Assembly: GCA_910586945.1 (NCBI GenBank)
Contig: CAJULO010000001.1
Location: forward strand, 114,997 to 178,996
DNA: 64,000 nt
Reading direction: 5' to 3'
From: an uncultured Christensenellaceae bacterium
GTDB lineage: Bacteria; Bacillota; Clostridia; Christensenellales; Borkfalkiaceae
Positions 32,827 to 42,180 of the stretch are shown in pieces. Within the stretch, counting starts at the first letter, position 1; each line of letters opens with the position of its first letter. The notes beneath the pieces are model-generated. The model did no database searches. It was given only the letters and a program-made list of their open reading frames with translations, and had not been told where the DNA came from. The translations under genes and the position numbers were made by a program.

Positions 32827-35460
32827 ATGGGTGAAAAAGAAAATTTGAAACAAAAAAATAATGGAGAAGAAAAGCCAGTTTTTCAAACAATAAAACAGCT
32901 TTCTACCTTTATCGATAAAAATTTAAAAGATTTATCCAATCAATTTCAACTTGCTGAAAACAAGTTGAAGGGTATTCGAGCTAAATTTTCACAGCATGTT
33001 GCCACGACAGCACTGCATAAAAAAGATGAGACAGAAAAAGTGACAAAGGTGCAACAGTCTTCAACACAAACTAAATTAGAAGAAAAAGTGTATACACCTT
33101 CTCAAGTGCAAGATACTCCAACGCAACAATCTCCTGTTGCATCTGTGCAGAAAAAAAGTGATATTGTAAAAAATAAAGAAGAGAAAAACACTTATACTGC
33201 AGCACAACAGACGCAGTCCACTGTTGTACAAAGACAAAATATAGAAACGCGTCCAGTACAATCTCAGAATACAACAATAACAAAGTCAAATAGTGAAAAT
33301 AAATTTGCTAAAAAACCATCTGATAAGCAAAGTCAAAAACCTATTCGTGAAAGGCAAAATGCAATGGACAATGGTCAGAGAAGAAAAAATCCAAACTTTC
33401 CATCTCGTACCAATACAGCTGTAAATGGACGCCCCACAGGCAATACTAACTTTAAAACAACAGGAACAGCTAAAAATTTTACAGCACCTATTGCACCTCC
33501 ACCAGTTGTAAATACAAAACAACCATCTAAGAAAAAAACATTTGAAAAACAATATTCTGAACAAAAAAAATTACCACTTACAAAAAGAGCATTGATTCGT
33601 CAACAAGTATCTATTGACGATTTTGACGAAAATAAAAGTGGGTATAGAAAGTTACGCACCGCTAAAAAACCAAAAGAACAACAAGTACAATCTATCAAAA
33701 TTGAACACGCAGTGGTTACAACGGAAAATATTCCTTTAAAAGTACTGAGTGAAAAACTAGGTATTCCTGCTGTTGAAATTACAAAAAGACTTTTTAAAGA
33801 AGGTATTATTAAGACTATCAATGACAGTATTGATTATGATACAGCAGCATATATTGCAAGTGATTTAAACATCCAATTAGAATATAAACCAGAAAAGACG
33901 GCAGAAGAAACTTTAACAGAAATCTATAAAGAGCAGACAGCGGGACAGGAAAAGAGTGTGATACGACCACCGATTGTTACGGTCATGGGACATGTAGACC
34001 ATGGTAAAACTTCATTGTTGGATAAAATTCGTCAAACAAATGTAACATCAGGGGAAGCGGGTGGAATCACGCAACATATAGGTGCCTATTCTGTAAAAAT
34101 CGATGGTAAAGTAATTACATTTTTAGATACTCCGGGGCATGAAGCATTTACAGCAATGCGTGCAAGAGGGGCAATGGCAACAGATATTGTTATTCTAGTG
34201 GTTGCTGCAGATGACGGTATTATGCCACAGACAATTGAAGCAATCAACCATGCACTTGCAGCTGAAGTGCCTATCATAGTTGCTATAAATAAAATGGATA
34301 AACCAGAGGCAAATTTAGATAGAGTAAAACAAGGTTTGACACAATATGGATTGACACCAGAAGAATGGGGGGGAGATACAATTTTGTGTCCAATCTCTGC
34401 AAAGACAGGACAAGGCATTCACGAATTATTACAGACAATCAACCTAGTTGCTGAAATAAAAGATTTAAAAGCAAATCCTGATTCTATGGCAAAAGGACTT
34501 ATTATTGAAGCAAAATTAGATAAAGGAAAAGGACCAGTAGCATCAGTACTCATACAAAATGGTACGCTGCGCATTGGAGATAGCATTATTTCAGGAACAA
34601 CTATAGGAAAAGTGCGGGCTATGATTGACGACCAAGGTAAATCAGTGAAAGAAGTAGGACCATCTATTGCTGTATCTATTTTAGGACTTGAAGAAGTACC
34701 AAATGCCGGCGATTCTATTATTGCGGTAGAGCAGGATAAATTATTAAAACAAGTACTTGTGGAGCGTAAAAGACGAGAAAGTGAAGCACTAAGCTCTTAT
34801 AAAAAGAATGTTACACTTGCTGATGTATTTGGTAAAATTGCAGAAGGTAAGTTAAAAGGTTTAAATATTATTGTTAAGGCAGATGTACAAGGTTCAGTTG
34901 AAGCAGTAAAACATTCATTGTTAAAACTTAGCAATGATGAAGTGCGTGTAAATATTGTGCATAGTGGTGCCGGTGCTGTTACTGAAAGTGATGTTATGCT
35001 TGCAGATTCTACAAATTCTGTTATTGTTGGGTTTAATGTACGTCCGGATACAAAAGCCAAAACTTTAATTGATAAACAAGGTATTGATTTTAGAGCATAT
35101 CGCATCATTTATGAGCTTTTAGAAGATGTGCAAAAGGCATTAAAAGGTATGCTTGCACCAAAATATCAAGAGATATTTATGGGTAAATGTAATGTTTTAC
35201 AGACATTTAAGATTACTGGATTAAATACTGTTGCTGGTTGTTATGTAACAGAAGGTAAAATTGTACGTAATGGTAAACTTAGAATTTATAGAGATAATAT
35301 TTTAATTGTTGAAGGAAGTGTGCATCAATTAAAACGCTTTAAAGATGATGTGAAAGAGGTATCTGGCGGTTTTGAATGCGGAGTAAGTATTGACGGATTT
35401 GATGAAATTCGAGTGGGTGATGTCATTGAATGCTTTATTATACAAGAAGTGCCAGCATAA
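32827..35460 (+). CDS. infB: translation initiation factor IF-2
   Basis: GTPase that places initiator tRNA on the 30S subunit. 877 residues. The first about 290 are low-complexity and rich in Lys, Gln, Thr and Ser, followed by an IF2-N domain (about 300-345). The GTPase begins with GHVDHGKTSLLDKIR near 387, then DTPGHEAF and NKMDKP. Domains II, III and IV follow to the C-terminus (VSIDGFDEIRVGDVIECF). GGAGGG precedes the ATG. Confidence 0.97.
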   Translation: MGEKENLKQKNNGEEKPVFQTIKQLSTFIDKNLKDLSNQFQLAENKLKGIRAKFSQHVATTALHKKDETEKVTKVQQSSTQTKLEEKVYTPSQVQDTPTQQSPVASVQKKSDIVKNKEEKNTYTAAQQTQSTVVQRQNIETRPVQSQNTTITKSNSENKFAKKPSDKQSQKPIRERQNAMDNGQRRKNPNFPSRTNTAVNGRPTGNTNFKTTGTAKNFTAPIAPPPVVNTKQPSKKKTFEKQYSEQKKLPLTKRALIRQQVSIDDFDENKSGYRKLRTAKKPKEQQVQSIKIEHAVVTTENIPLKVLSEKLGIPAVEITKRLFKEGIIKTINDSIDYDTAAYIASDLNIQLEYKPEKTAEETLTEIYKEQTAGQEKSVIRPPIVTVMGHVDHGKTSLLDKIRQTNVTSGEAGGITQHIGAYSVKIDGKVITFLDTPGHEAFTAMRARGAMATDIVILVVAADDGIMPQTIEAINHALAAEVPIIVAINKMDKPEANLDRVKQGLTQYGLTPEEWGGDTILCPISAKTGQGIHELLQTINLVAEIKDLKANPDSMAKGLIIEAKLDKGKGPVASVLIQNGTLRIGDSIISGTTIGKVRAMIDDQGKSVKEVGPSIAVSILGLEEVPNAGDSIIAVEQDKLLKQVLVERKRRESEALSSYKKNVTLADVFGKIAEGKLKGLNIIVKADVQGSVEAVKHSLLKLSNDEVRVNIVHSGAGAVTESDVMLADSTNSVIVGFNVRPDTKAKTLIDKQGIDFRAYRIIYELLEDVQKALKGMLAPKYQEIFMGKCNVLQTFKITGLNTVAGCYVTEGKIVRNGKLRIYRDNILIVEGSVHQLKRFKDDVKEVSGGFECGVSIDGFDEIRVGDVIECFIIQEVPA

Positions 35461-35474
35461 TATTTTCATATAAA

Positions 35475-35500
35475 ATAAGGCTGTTGTTACACAGCCTTAT
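35475..35500 (+). promoter_or_regulatory. hairpin between infB and rbfA
   Basis: Ten-base perfect stem ATAAGGCTGT / ACAGCCTTAT with loop TGTTAC. No T-run follows, so it is more likely an mRNA-stability or processing site than a terminator. Confidence 0.45.
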
Positions 35501-35544
35501 AGCACTACTTATATATAAAATATTTGTAAAAAGGAGCTTAGTCT

Positions 35545-35907
35545 ATGAAAACAATTCGCACACAACGACTTGGTGGGGAATATCAACGGGCAGTTTCTAC
35601 AATTATTGCAACAAAATTAAAGGAAAAGACAGATGATGTAAAGGGTATAGTATCTATTACAAAAGCGGATATTTCTCCTGATTTAAAAAATGCAAAACTT
35701 TTTGTCAGTATATATAGTACTCGTGCTGAAGAGAGTGAAAAAACATTTCATACACTTGAACAATATGCACCATTTATTCGTAAAGAACTTGCTGCAATGA
35801 TGAAAATGCGTACTGTACCTGAGCTTCGTTTCATCAAAGATACTACTTTTGAATACGGTGCAAAAATTGATAATTTAATTGATAGTTTACATAATCATAA
35901 AGTTTAA
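35545..35907 (+). CDS. rbfA: ribosome-binding factor A
   Basis: 120-residue KH-fold protein needed for late 30S maturation. Typical features are the RTQRLGGEYQRAVSTII start and the PDLKNAKLFVSIYS and PELRFIKDTTFEYGAKID blocks. AAAGGAG precedes the ATG. ylxP, which sits before rbfA in Bacillus, is missing. Confidence 0.95.
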   Translation: MKTIRTQRLGGEYQRAVSTIIATKLKEKTDDVKGIVSITKADISPDLKNAKLFVSIYSTRAEESEKTFHTLEQYAPFIRKELAAMMKMRTVPELRFIKDTTFEYGAKIDNLIDSLHNHKV

Positions 35908-35936
35908 ATCTTTATGATTACATTACGGAGAGAGAT

Positions 35937-36899
35937 ATGACAATTTTAGAACTTGCACAAAAATTGAATACTTTAAAAAGTGCAGTTGTATTTAGCCACA
36001 CGCGTCCAGATGGAGATACTATAGGGGCGGGACTAGCTATGTATTACTACTTAAAAGAACAAGGCATAAAAGTAAACTTAGTGTGTGATAGTCAAATTCC
36101 AGAAAAATATAATTTTTTAGATGGAATAGAATATTTTTCCAATACAATTGATATGAATGCTGAAGCTTTTATTGCTGTTGATAGTGCAAATTCTTTTAGA
36201 CTTGGCACGCTTAGAGAAAAATTTTTACAGTCGAATAAAAAGACATTTAATATTGACCATCATATCTCTAATGATATGTTTGCCACTGAAAATTTAGTGA
36301 TAGATAATGCTGCCTCAACCAGTGAAATTATGGCAAAACTGTATAAAGAGACAAATTGTAGTTGTCCTCCATTTGTGGCAAACTATATGCTCATGGGCAT
36401 TTTAACAGATACAGGACATTTTTCTCATAAAAATGTTACAGAAGATACTCTAACTATGGCAGCATTTTTAGTAGGTAAGGGTGCAGACTTATATACTTTA
36501 CAATATAATTTGTTTAAAAAACAATCGGCAGTACGAGCAAATCTATTTGCCTTGACTATCAATACTATGGAATACTATGCAAATGCAACAATTGGCATTT
36601 TACTTGTATCTCAAGAAAATTTAAAAAAGACAAATGCAACAATGGATTTAACAGAAGGTTTTGTTGACTATCCTATGACTATTGATACAGTTGAAGTTGC
36701 AGTATGTATGTTAGAAACAGGATATAATAAGTATAAAATATCCTTGCGCTCTAAAGGGAATGTCAATGTCAATGCTGTAGCAGGAATATTTGGCGGCGGC
36801 GGACATGTGCTAGCGAGTGGATGTATGCTTTTTGGCACGCGAGAAGAAGTGGTTGAAAAATTATGTAAAGCAATTCAAGAGGCACCATCAGTAGTATAA
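35937..36899 (+). CDS. nrnA: DHH-family nanoRNase/pAp phosphatase NrnA
   Basis: Degrades very short RNAs and 3'-phosphoadenosine 5'-phosphate. 320 residues. The DHH domain has HTRPDGDTIGAG near residue 21, then AVDSA and NIDHHIS (the DHH triad). The C-terminal DHHA1 domain ends in FGGGGHVLASGC. Metal ligands are all present. Sits between rbfA and truB as in Bacillus-type operons. Confidence 0.94.
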   Translation: MTILELAQKLNTLKSAVVFSHTRPDGDTIGAGLAMYYYLKEQGIKVNLVCDSQIPEKYNFLDGIEYFSNTIDMNAEAFIAVDSANSFRLGTLREKFLQSNKKTFNIDHHISNDMFATENLVIDNAASTSEIMAKLYKETNCSCPPFVANYMLMGILTDTGHFSHKNVTEDTLTMAAFLVGKGADLYTLQYNLFKKQSAVRANLFALTINTMEYYANATIGILLVSQENLKKTNATMDLTEGFVDYPMTIDTVEVAVCMLETGYNKYKISLRSKGNVNVNAVAGIFGGGGHVLASGCMLFGTREEVVEKLCKAIQEAPSVV

Positions 36900-36921
36900 A
36901 TGTAAAATAAAAGGAGTTTAC

Positions 36922-37773
36922 ATGCAAAAAACAAGTGGATTTTTAAACATTTATAAACCGAGTGGAATTTCTTCTGCTACAGTTGTGCATAAGGTTAAAA
37001 AATCTATTGACCTCTCTTGTGGACATATGGGTACGCTTGACCCTTTAGCGGAAGGGGTATTGCCAATTGCTTTTGGTAAAGCGACAAGATTATTTAATTA
37101 TTTACTGCATAAGCAAAAGACCTATAGAGCTGTTTTTCTCTTTGGTCAACAAACGGATACAGAAGATAGTACTGGAACTGTTTTAGTTGATAACGCAAGG
37201 GTACCAACTATTGAAGAAATACAAAATGTTTTACCAAACTTTACTGGAGAATATTTACAAGTCCCACCTAGTTATAGTGCTAAGAGCATCAATGGAATAC
37301 GTGCTTATAAATTAGCAAGACAAGGTGAGGTTGTTCATTTACAGGCAAAAAAAATCATTGTGTATAAAATTGTTTGTAGCAAGCAATTGTCAAATAATCA
37401 GTTTGAATTTTTAATTACCTGTGGTGGAGGCACATATATCCGTTCTCTTGGGCGGGATATTGCACAAGCTTGTAACACAGTAGCAACAATGACAAGACTT
37501 ATACGTGAAAGAAGTGGAGCATTTTGCATAAGAAATGCACTACAATTGCATGATTTATCGAGTGAAAATTGGCAAAAGTTTGCAATATCTCCAGAGAGTG
37601 TTTTTGAAATGCAAAGTGTAAATTTTGATAATATAGAGGCAGAAAAATTGCGTAATGGACTAAAGTTACCTTTTCATGAAGTTGGCAAATATAAACTCTA
37701 TTTAAACGATTATTTTTATGGGATTGCAGAAGGGGATGGCAAGTTTATAAAGGCAAAAGTGCGACTGGTATAA
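36922..37773 (+). CDS. truB: tRNA pseudouridine-55 synthase
   Basis: Makes pseudouridine 55 in the T-loop of tRNA. 283 residues. Catalytic Asp40 is in GTLDPLAEGVLP. Motif YKPSGISS near residue 11 and GGGTYIRSLGRDI near 172 support it. AAGGAG precedes the ATG. ribF follows 11 bases later. Confidence 0.96.
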   Translation: MQKTSGFLNIYKPSGISSATVVHKVKKSIDLSCGHMGTLDPLAEGVLPIAFGKATRLFNYLLHKQKTYRAVFLFGQQTDTEDSTGTVLVDNARVPTIEEIQNVLPNFTGEYLQVPPSYSAKSINGIRAYKLARQGEVVHLQAKKIIVYKIVCSKQLSNNQFEFLITCGGGTYIRSLGRDIAQACNTVATMTRLIRERSGAFCIRNALQLHDLSSENWQKFAISPESVFEMQSVNFDNIEAEKLRNGLKLPFHEVGKYKLYLNDYFYGIAEGDGKFIKAKVRLV

Positions 37774-37784
37774 ATTGGTGTAAA

Positions 37785-38684
37785 ATGATAAAAGTTATAG
37801 AGTATAATAATGGATATATTGCTGCAGATATCATCTTATTGCTTGGTTATTTTGATGGAATGCATATAGGGCATCAAAAACTATTAGAAGTTGCAAGAGC
37901 AAAACAAGCTGAGACAGGATATAAAATTGCCATCATGACTTTTTTAGGAAGCAAGGAAGAGGAAGTAATTTATACTTTTTCTGAGCGACTGTATTCTTTT
38001 GAACAACTACAAATTGAGTATTGTATTGTAGTAAATTTTGACAATACCTTTCGCCGTCAAAGTGGTGAGGAGTTTATAGATAAGTTAACACAAATTTGTA
38101 ACTTAAAAGGGGTTATTTGCGGAAGTGATTTTACTTTTGGGCAAGGAGCAATGTCTGATGTACAAGCTTTAAACAAGATTTGTAAAAGATACAATATTTT
38201 TTCTATTGTTGTAGACTTATGTATGGATAGCAATAGAAAAGACGAACATTTTCAAAATAAGATATCAACTTCTCTTATAAAAGAAAAGCTGAGAAGTGGA
38301 GATTTATCAGAGATAGAAAGATTACTTGGTAGTAAATATTTTATACTAGGTAATGTAGTAAAAGGGAAACAAATTGCTAGAAAAATAAATTTTCCAACGG
38401 CAAATATCAATTTAGAACCGCAAAAAGCCTTGCTAAAAAGTGGTGTATATGCGGTACATGTGGCATATAAAGGGAAAAAGTATAAAGGTATTGCAAATTT
38501 GGGAGAAAAACCAACATTATATGACAATACAAAACTGCTTGAAGTACATATTTTTGATTTTCATCGAAATATTTACCAAGAGCAAGTCGTTGTATTTTTT
38601 GATAGATTTATTCGTAATATTCAAAAATTTGAAAATATACAACAATTACAAAATCAAATAAAAAAGGATATAGAACAGATATGA
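37785..38684 (+). CDS. ribF: bifunctional riboflavin kinase/FAD synthetase
   Basis: Makes FMN and FAD from riboflavin. 299 residues. N-terminal nucleotidyltransferase has YFDGMHIGHQKLL (about 22-34) and GSDFTFGQG; C-terminal kinase has GKQIARKINFPTANI and LEVHIFDF. It would supply the FAD used by the ApbE protein encoded in this window. The ribosome binding site is weak. It overlaps the next gene by 4 bases. rpsO and pnp, often next, are absent. Confidence 0.94.
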   Translation: MIKVIEYNNGYIAADIILLLGYFDGMHIGHQKLLEVARAKQAETGYKIAIMTFLGSKEEEVIYTFSERLYSFEQLQIEYCIVVNFDNTFRRQSGEEFIDKLTQICNLKGVICGSDFTFGQGAMSDVQALNKICKRYNIFSIVVDLCMDSNRKDEHFQNKISTSLIKEKLRSGDLSEIERLLGSKYFILGNVVKGKQIARKINFPTANINLEPQKALLKSGVYAVHVAYKGKKYKGIANLGEKPTLYDNTKLLEVHIFDFHRNIYQEQVVVFFDRFIRNIQKFENIQQLQNQIKKDIEQI

Positions 38685-39535
38685 TTCAGTTTGGACCAAG
38701 TGGAAATTGTGAAGAATTTTATAATTTAGGACTAAAACATACAGAACAATCAGCAAATTTTGTAAAAGAAAAAGGTTTAAATTGTTTTGAATACTCTTTT
38801 GGTATGGGATTTCGTATGAAGGAAGACAAGGCAAAAAGTATTGGACAGGCATTTGAAGAAGCGGGCATTGCAATCAGCGTGCATGCACCATACTATATCA
38901 ATTTTGCAAATCCTGAAGAAGAAGCGGCAGAAAAAAGTTATAATTATATTTTAGAAAGTGCTAAACTTTTAGCACTTATGGGTGGCAAACGATGCGTATT
39001 TCATGCAGCAACACAGGGCAAAATGCAACGAGAAGAAGCAGTTGCACTCACGAAAGATAGATTAAAAATTTTACGAGATAAAATTTATGGAAACAATCTA
39101 GAAAACTTGTTATTTTGTCCGGAGACAATGGGGAAAATTGCACAGATTGGCACATTAGAAGAAATTGTAGAGTTTTGTAAAATTGATACAATCTTTTTAC
39201 CATGTGTGGATTTTGGACACATCAATTCTCGTGAACAAGGTAGCTTGAAGACAGTAGAAGATTATAAAGAACGACTTGCATATATGATTGCAGAATTGGG
39301 GTATGAAAGAGTAAAACATTTTCATGTACATTTTTCAAAAATACAGTATGGAGCAAAAGGAGAAATTCGTCATTTGACCTTTGCAGACACAACCTATGGT
39401 CCGGAATTTTATCCACTTGCTATTGCTTTAAAAGAGTTAAAATTAGAACCATATATTGTCAGCGAATCTGCTGGCACACAGGCACAAGATGCTTTAGAGA
39501 TGCAAAAAATATATAATGAACTTTTCATTGCATAG
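38681..39535 (+). CDS. endonuclease IV-family TIM-barrel protein
   Basis: 284 residues. Resembles AP endonuclease IV (Nfo), which cuts at abasic sites with three zinc ions. Ligand-bearing motifs are visible: SVHAPYYINFAN (His), CVFHAA (His), CPETMGK (Glu), DFGHIN (Asp, His), HVHFS (His pair), and SESAG (Glu). The match is good, so a DNA-repair role is likely, though some relatives are sugar isomerases. It overlaps ribF by 4 bases (ATGA), showing translational coupling. Confidence 0.85.
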   Translation: MIQFGPSGNCEEFYNLGLKHTEQSANFVKEKGLNCFEYSFGMGFRMKEDKAKSIGQAFEEAGIAISVHAPYYINFANPEEEAAEKSYNYILESAKLLALMGGKRCVFHAATQGKMQREEAVALTKDRLKILRDKIYGNNLENLLFCPETMGKIAQIGTLEEIVEFCKIDTIFLPCVDFGHINSREQGSLKTVEDYKERLAYMIAELGYERVKHFHVHFSKIQYGAKGEIRHLTFADTTYGPEFYPLAIALKELKLEPYIVSESAGTQAQDALEMQKIYNELFIA

Positions 39536-39564
39536 TAGTGTAGTCAAATTTATAGAAAAATCTT

Positions 39565-39593
39565 TTGACAAATTTTTAATAATTTGCTATACT
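39565..39593 (+). promoter_or_regulatory. sigma-A promoter of pepP-efp
   Basis: -35 TTGACA (39565-39570), 17-base spacer, -10 TATACT (39588-39593). A 7-base stem ATACAAA / TTTGTAT (39616-39622 with 39629-39635) lies just before the ribosome binding site. Confidence 0.92.
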
Positions 39594-39645
39594 GCTATAG
39601 AGGTAAAAGCATTTGATACAAATTTGAGTTTGTATTGGAGAGGAT

Positions 39646-40815
39646 ATGTCTGCTTTATTGCAAATTTTATATGACAAGAATGTAGATGCTCTTTTAATAG
39701 GCAATGCCAATTATAGACGCTATATAACAGGCTTTTTAAGTAGTTTTGGAGTTTATGTTTTGACGAAAAGGCAACAATATTTATTTACTGATGCACGCTA
39801 TGCAATTGCAGCTAAGAAATATTGTAAACGCCAAAACATAGATTTGTATATTGTAAAAAATATAGGAGAGATTTATACTTTTCTAAAGGAAAATAGCATA
39901 GAAAAAATATCTCTTCCACTTGATGTTACATCTGCAAAAGAATTTCAAAATTTAAAATTAGAAGGATTTTCCATCTCTGATTGCAGTAAAGAATTGTCGA
40001 TGTGTATTGCTGTTAAAAGTGCGAAAGAACTGCAAAAAATAAAGTTAGCATGTAAAATTACAGAAAAAAGCTTTTTAGCGGTTTTACCATCACTACAAGA
40101 AGGGGTTACAGAACTGGAAATTGCCGGACTTTTAGAATACAATATGCGTAAATTTGGAGCAGAAAATCGAGCTTTTGAAAGTATTGTTGCCTTTGCGGAA
40201 AATAGTGCTATACCACATCATACTTCTTCAACAAAAGTATTAAAAAAGGGTATGCCTGTGCTTTTAGATTTTGGAGCTAGTGTCGATGGATATATGGCTG
40301 ATATGACGCGTAGTTTTTTATTGCAACCACAGGAAAACACTTTTACTAACTTTTATTTCAAGGTGCATAAATTAGTTTGCTCTGCACATCGGCGTGCACA
40401 AAATGGAGTACAAATAGGCAGTTTAGCTTGTAATATAGATGGCTTAGCAAGAGCGGTTTTTGGACAATATGCTGTCAATTTATATGCATTGAAAAAGTTG
40501 CAAAAGAATGGAAACAATTTCTTTGATGTGGATACACTACTATTGCCAAATCAGCAAGGATTGTCAAAAAAATATGTCAAATTAGAGAGCTTTTTTACGC
40601 ATTCTTTAGGACATGGTTTGGGTGTATTTATTCATCAAAGTCCAACACTTTCAAAAACAAGTCAAGATATTTTGCAAGAAAACACAGTGTTTACAATTGA
40701 ACCAGGAATATATTTTGAAGGACTTTTTGGTATCCGTATTGAGAATACGCTTGTTTTGAAAAACAAGGCACAGTCATTTATGCAAATTAAAAAAAATATA
40801 TCAAAAATAGAATAA
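39646..40815 (+). CDS. pepP: M24 Xaa-Pro aminopeptidase with extra loop
   Basis: Removes an N-terminal residue preceding proline; two-metal pita-bread fold. 389 residues, longer than the usual about 355. Ligands Asp208 (LLDFG), Asp219 (MADMTRS), His323 (LGHGLG), Glu352 (IEPG) and Glu366 (RIEN) are intact. Between about residue 272 and the His323 motif there is an insertion of roughly 30 residues (KKLQKNGNNFFDVDTLLL and more) not typical for the family. It is followed 30 bases later by efp, the classic pair in Firmicutes. Confidence 0.92.
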   Translation: MSALLQILYDKNVDALLIGNANYRRYITGFLSSFGVYVLTKRQQYLFTDARYAIAAKKYCKRQNIDLYIVKNIGEIYTFLKENSIEKISLPLDVTSAKEFQNLKLEGFSISDCSKELSMCIAVKSAKELQKIKLACKITEKSFLAVLPSLQEGVTELEIAGLLEYNMRKFGAENRAFESIVAFAENSAIPHHTSSTKVLKKGMPVLLDFGASVDGYMADMTRSFLLQPQENTFTNFYFKVHKLVCSAHRRAQNGVQIGSLACNIDGLARAVFGQYAVNLYALKKLQKNGNNFFDVDTLLLPNQQGLSKKYVKLESFFTHSLGHGLGVFIHQSPTLSKTSQDILQENTVFTIEPGIYFEGLFGIRIENTLVLKNKAQSFMQIKKNISKIE

Positions 40816-40845
40816 ATTGATAAATAATATAAAGAGGTATAATTT

Positions 40846-41403
40846 ATGATATCAGCAGGGGATTTTAGAAAAGGTGTAACGATTGAATACAATAATAATG
40901 TATATGTAATTGTAGAATTTCAACATGTAAAACCAGGTAAAGGTGCAGCATTTGTGCGTACAAAATTAAAAAATGTTGTTACTGGTGCTGTATTGGAACA
41001 AACTTTTAATCCATCTGAAAAGGTAGAAAACGCACATATAGAAACCAAAAAAATGACTTATTCTTATTCTGATGGTGAATTATATTACTTTATGGATGAA
41101 GAATTTGAACTTGTTCCATTAAATCATGACCAAGTTGAAGATGCTTTAAAATATATTAAGGAAAATGATACTGTTACTGTACGCTTCTATAAAGGTGTAG
41201 CTTTTTCAGTAGAATGTGAAAACTTTGTGGAACTTACTATTATTGAAGCAGAACCAGGTGTAAAAGGCAATACAGCCACAAATGCCACGAAAACAGCTGT
41301 ACTTGAAACAGGTGCTAAGATTCAAGTACCAATGTTTGTAAATGAAGGTGAAAAGATTCGGGTAGATACCAGAACTGGCGAATACATGGAAAGAGTTAAG
41401 TAA
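40846..41403 (+). CDS. efp: translation elongation factor P
   Basis: Relieves ribosome stalling at polyproline. 185 residues, three beta-barrel domains. The tip lysine Lys32 in KPGKGAAF is the modification site. It ends with DTRTGEYMERVK, the family C-terminus. Sits with pepP, an Xaa-Pro peptidase. The Pro-rich surface protein at 5.6 kb has no long Pro runs, so its link is weak. Confidence 0.97.
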   Translation: MISAGDFRKGVTIEYNNNVYVIVEFQHVKPGKGAAFVRTKLKNVVTGAVLEQTFNPSEKVENAHIETKKMTYSYSDGELYYFMDEEFELVPLNHDQVEDALKYIKENDTVTVRFYKGVAFSVECENFVELTIIEAEPGVKGNTATNATKTAVLETGAKIQVPMFVNEGEKIRVDTRTGEYMERVK

Positions 41404-41521
41404 ATATATAAGGAACAGCGAGAAATAATACTTTTAAAAGATTATATTCTCAAAAAGTAAACTTTAATATTTCAATATATCAAATACAGATATTCTATTT
41501 AGAAATTTGATGGAGAATAAT

Positions 41522-42154
41522 ATGGATACAGAAAAAAAGAAGTTTTTTTCAACAAAAATGATAGTGCAGTTGGCAATGTTTTTTGCCTTAACGATATTGA
41601 TGCAGGTATTAGCATTTACTTTGCCAGCGATTGGTGGAGTTTCCTTTACATTCTCATTAGTGCCATTGGTACTAGGTGGTATTTATTTTGGTAAACAAGA
41701 GAATAAATTTATAGGCATATGGGTTGGTGCTTTTCTAGGACTTTTGTTTGCTATTTTAACCTGTTTTGATGCCTTAAGAGGTGGCATGACCACTTTTTTA
41801 TTTACAAATAGACCATTTTTAACGATAATAACATGTTTAACAAAAGGTATATTAGCGGGATTGATTCCAGCAGTAGTATTCAAGTTTTTATATAAAAAGA
41901 ATTCTTATGTTGCAGTAATACTAGCGGCAATAAGTGCACCAATAGTCAATACTGGGATATTCATAATCTTTATGTTTATTATGATAAATACTGTTAAAGA
42001 CTTTATGGGAGCAAATCAATTAGGAGAAAATGTAGTTTATTTCTTATTTATTGGTTGTGCAGGTATCAATTTTATTGTGGAAGTTATCATCAATGTTGTT
42101 ATATCACCAGGGATATTTATTGTGCAAAAGGCAGTGGATAAAAACAGCGTTTAG
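41522..42154 (+). CDS. ECF transporter S component, possibly for pantothenate
   Basis: 210-residue membrane protein with about six helices and the ECF S-component look: MIVQLAMFFALTILMQVL start, LVPLVLGGIYFGKQENKFIGIWVGAFLGLL with the conserved Gly-rich region. The start at 41522 follows GGAG; an in-frame ATG at 41510 precedes the ribosome binding site. Next to coaX (26 bases), so a pantothenate-uptake role (PanT-like) is suggested by context only. No EcfA/EcfT in the window; group II sharing expected. Confidence 0.78.
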   Translation: MDTEKKKFFSTKMIVQLAMFFALTILMQVLAFTLPAIGGVSFTFSLVPLVLGGIYFGKQENKFIGIWVGAFLGLLFAILTCFDALRGGMTTFLFTNRPFLTIITCLTKGILAGLIPAVVFKFLYKKNSYVAVILAAISAPIVNTGIFIIFMFIMINTVKDFMGANQLGENVVYFLFIGCAGINFIVEVIINVVISPGIFIVQKAVDKNSV

Positions 42155-42180
42155 AGACATTGTATTCAAAGGAAAATAAT

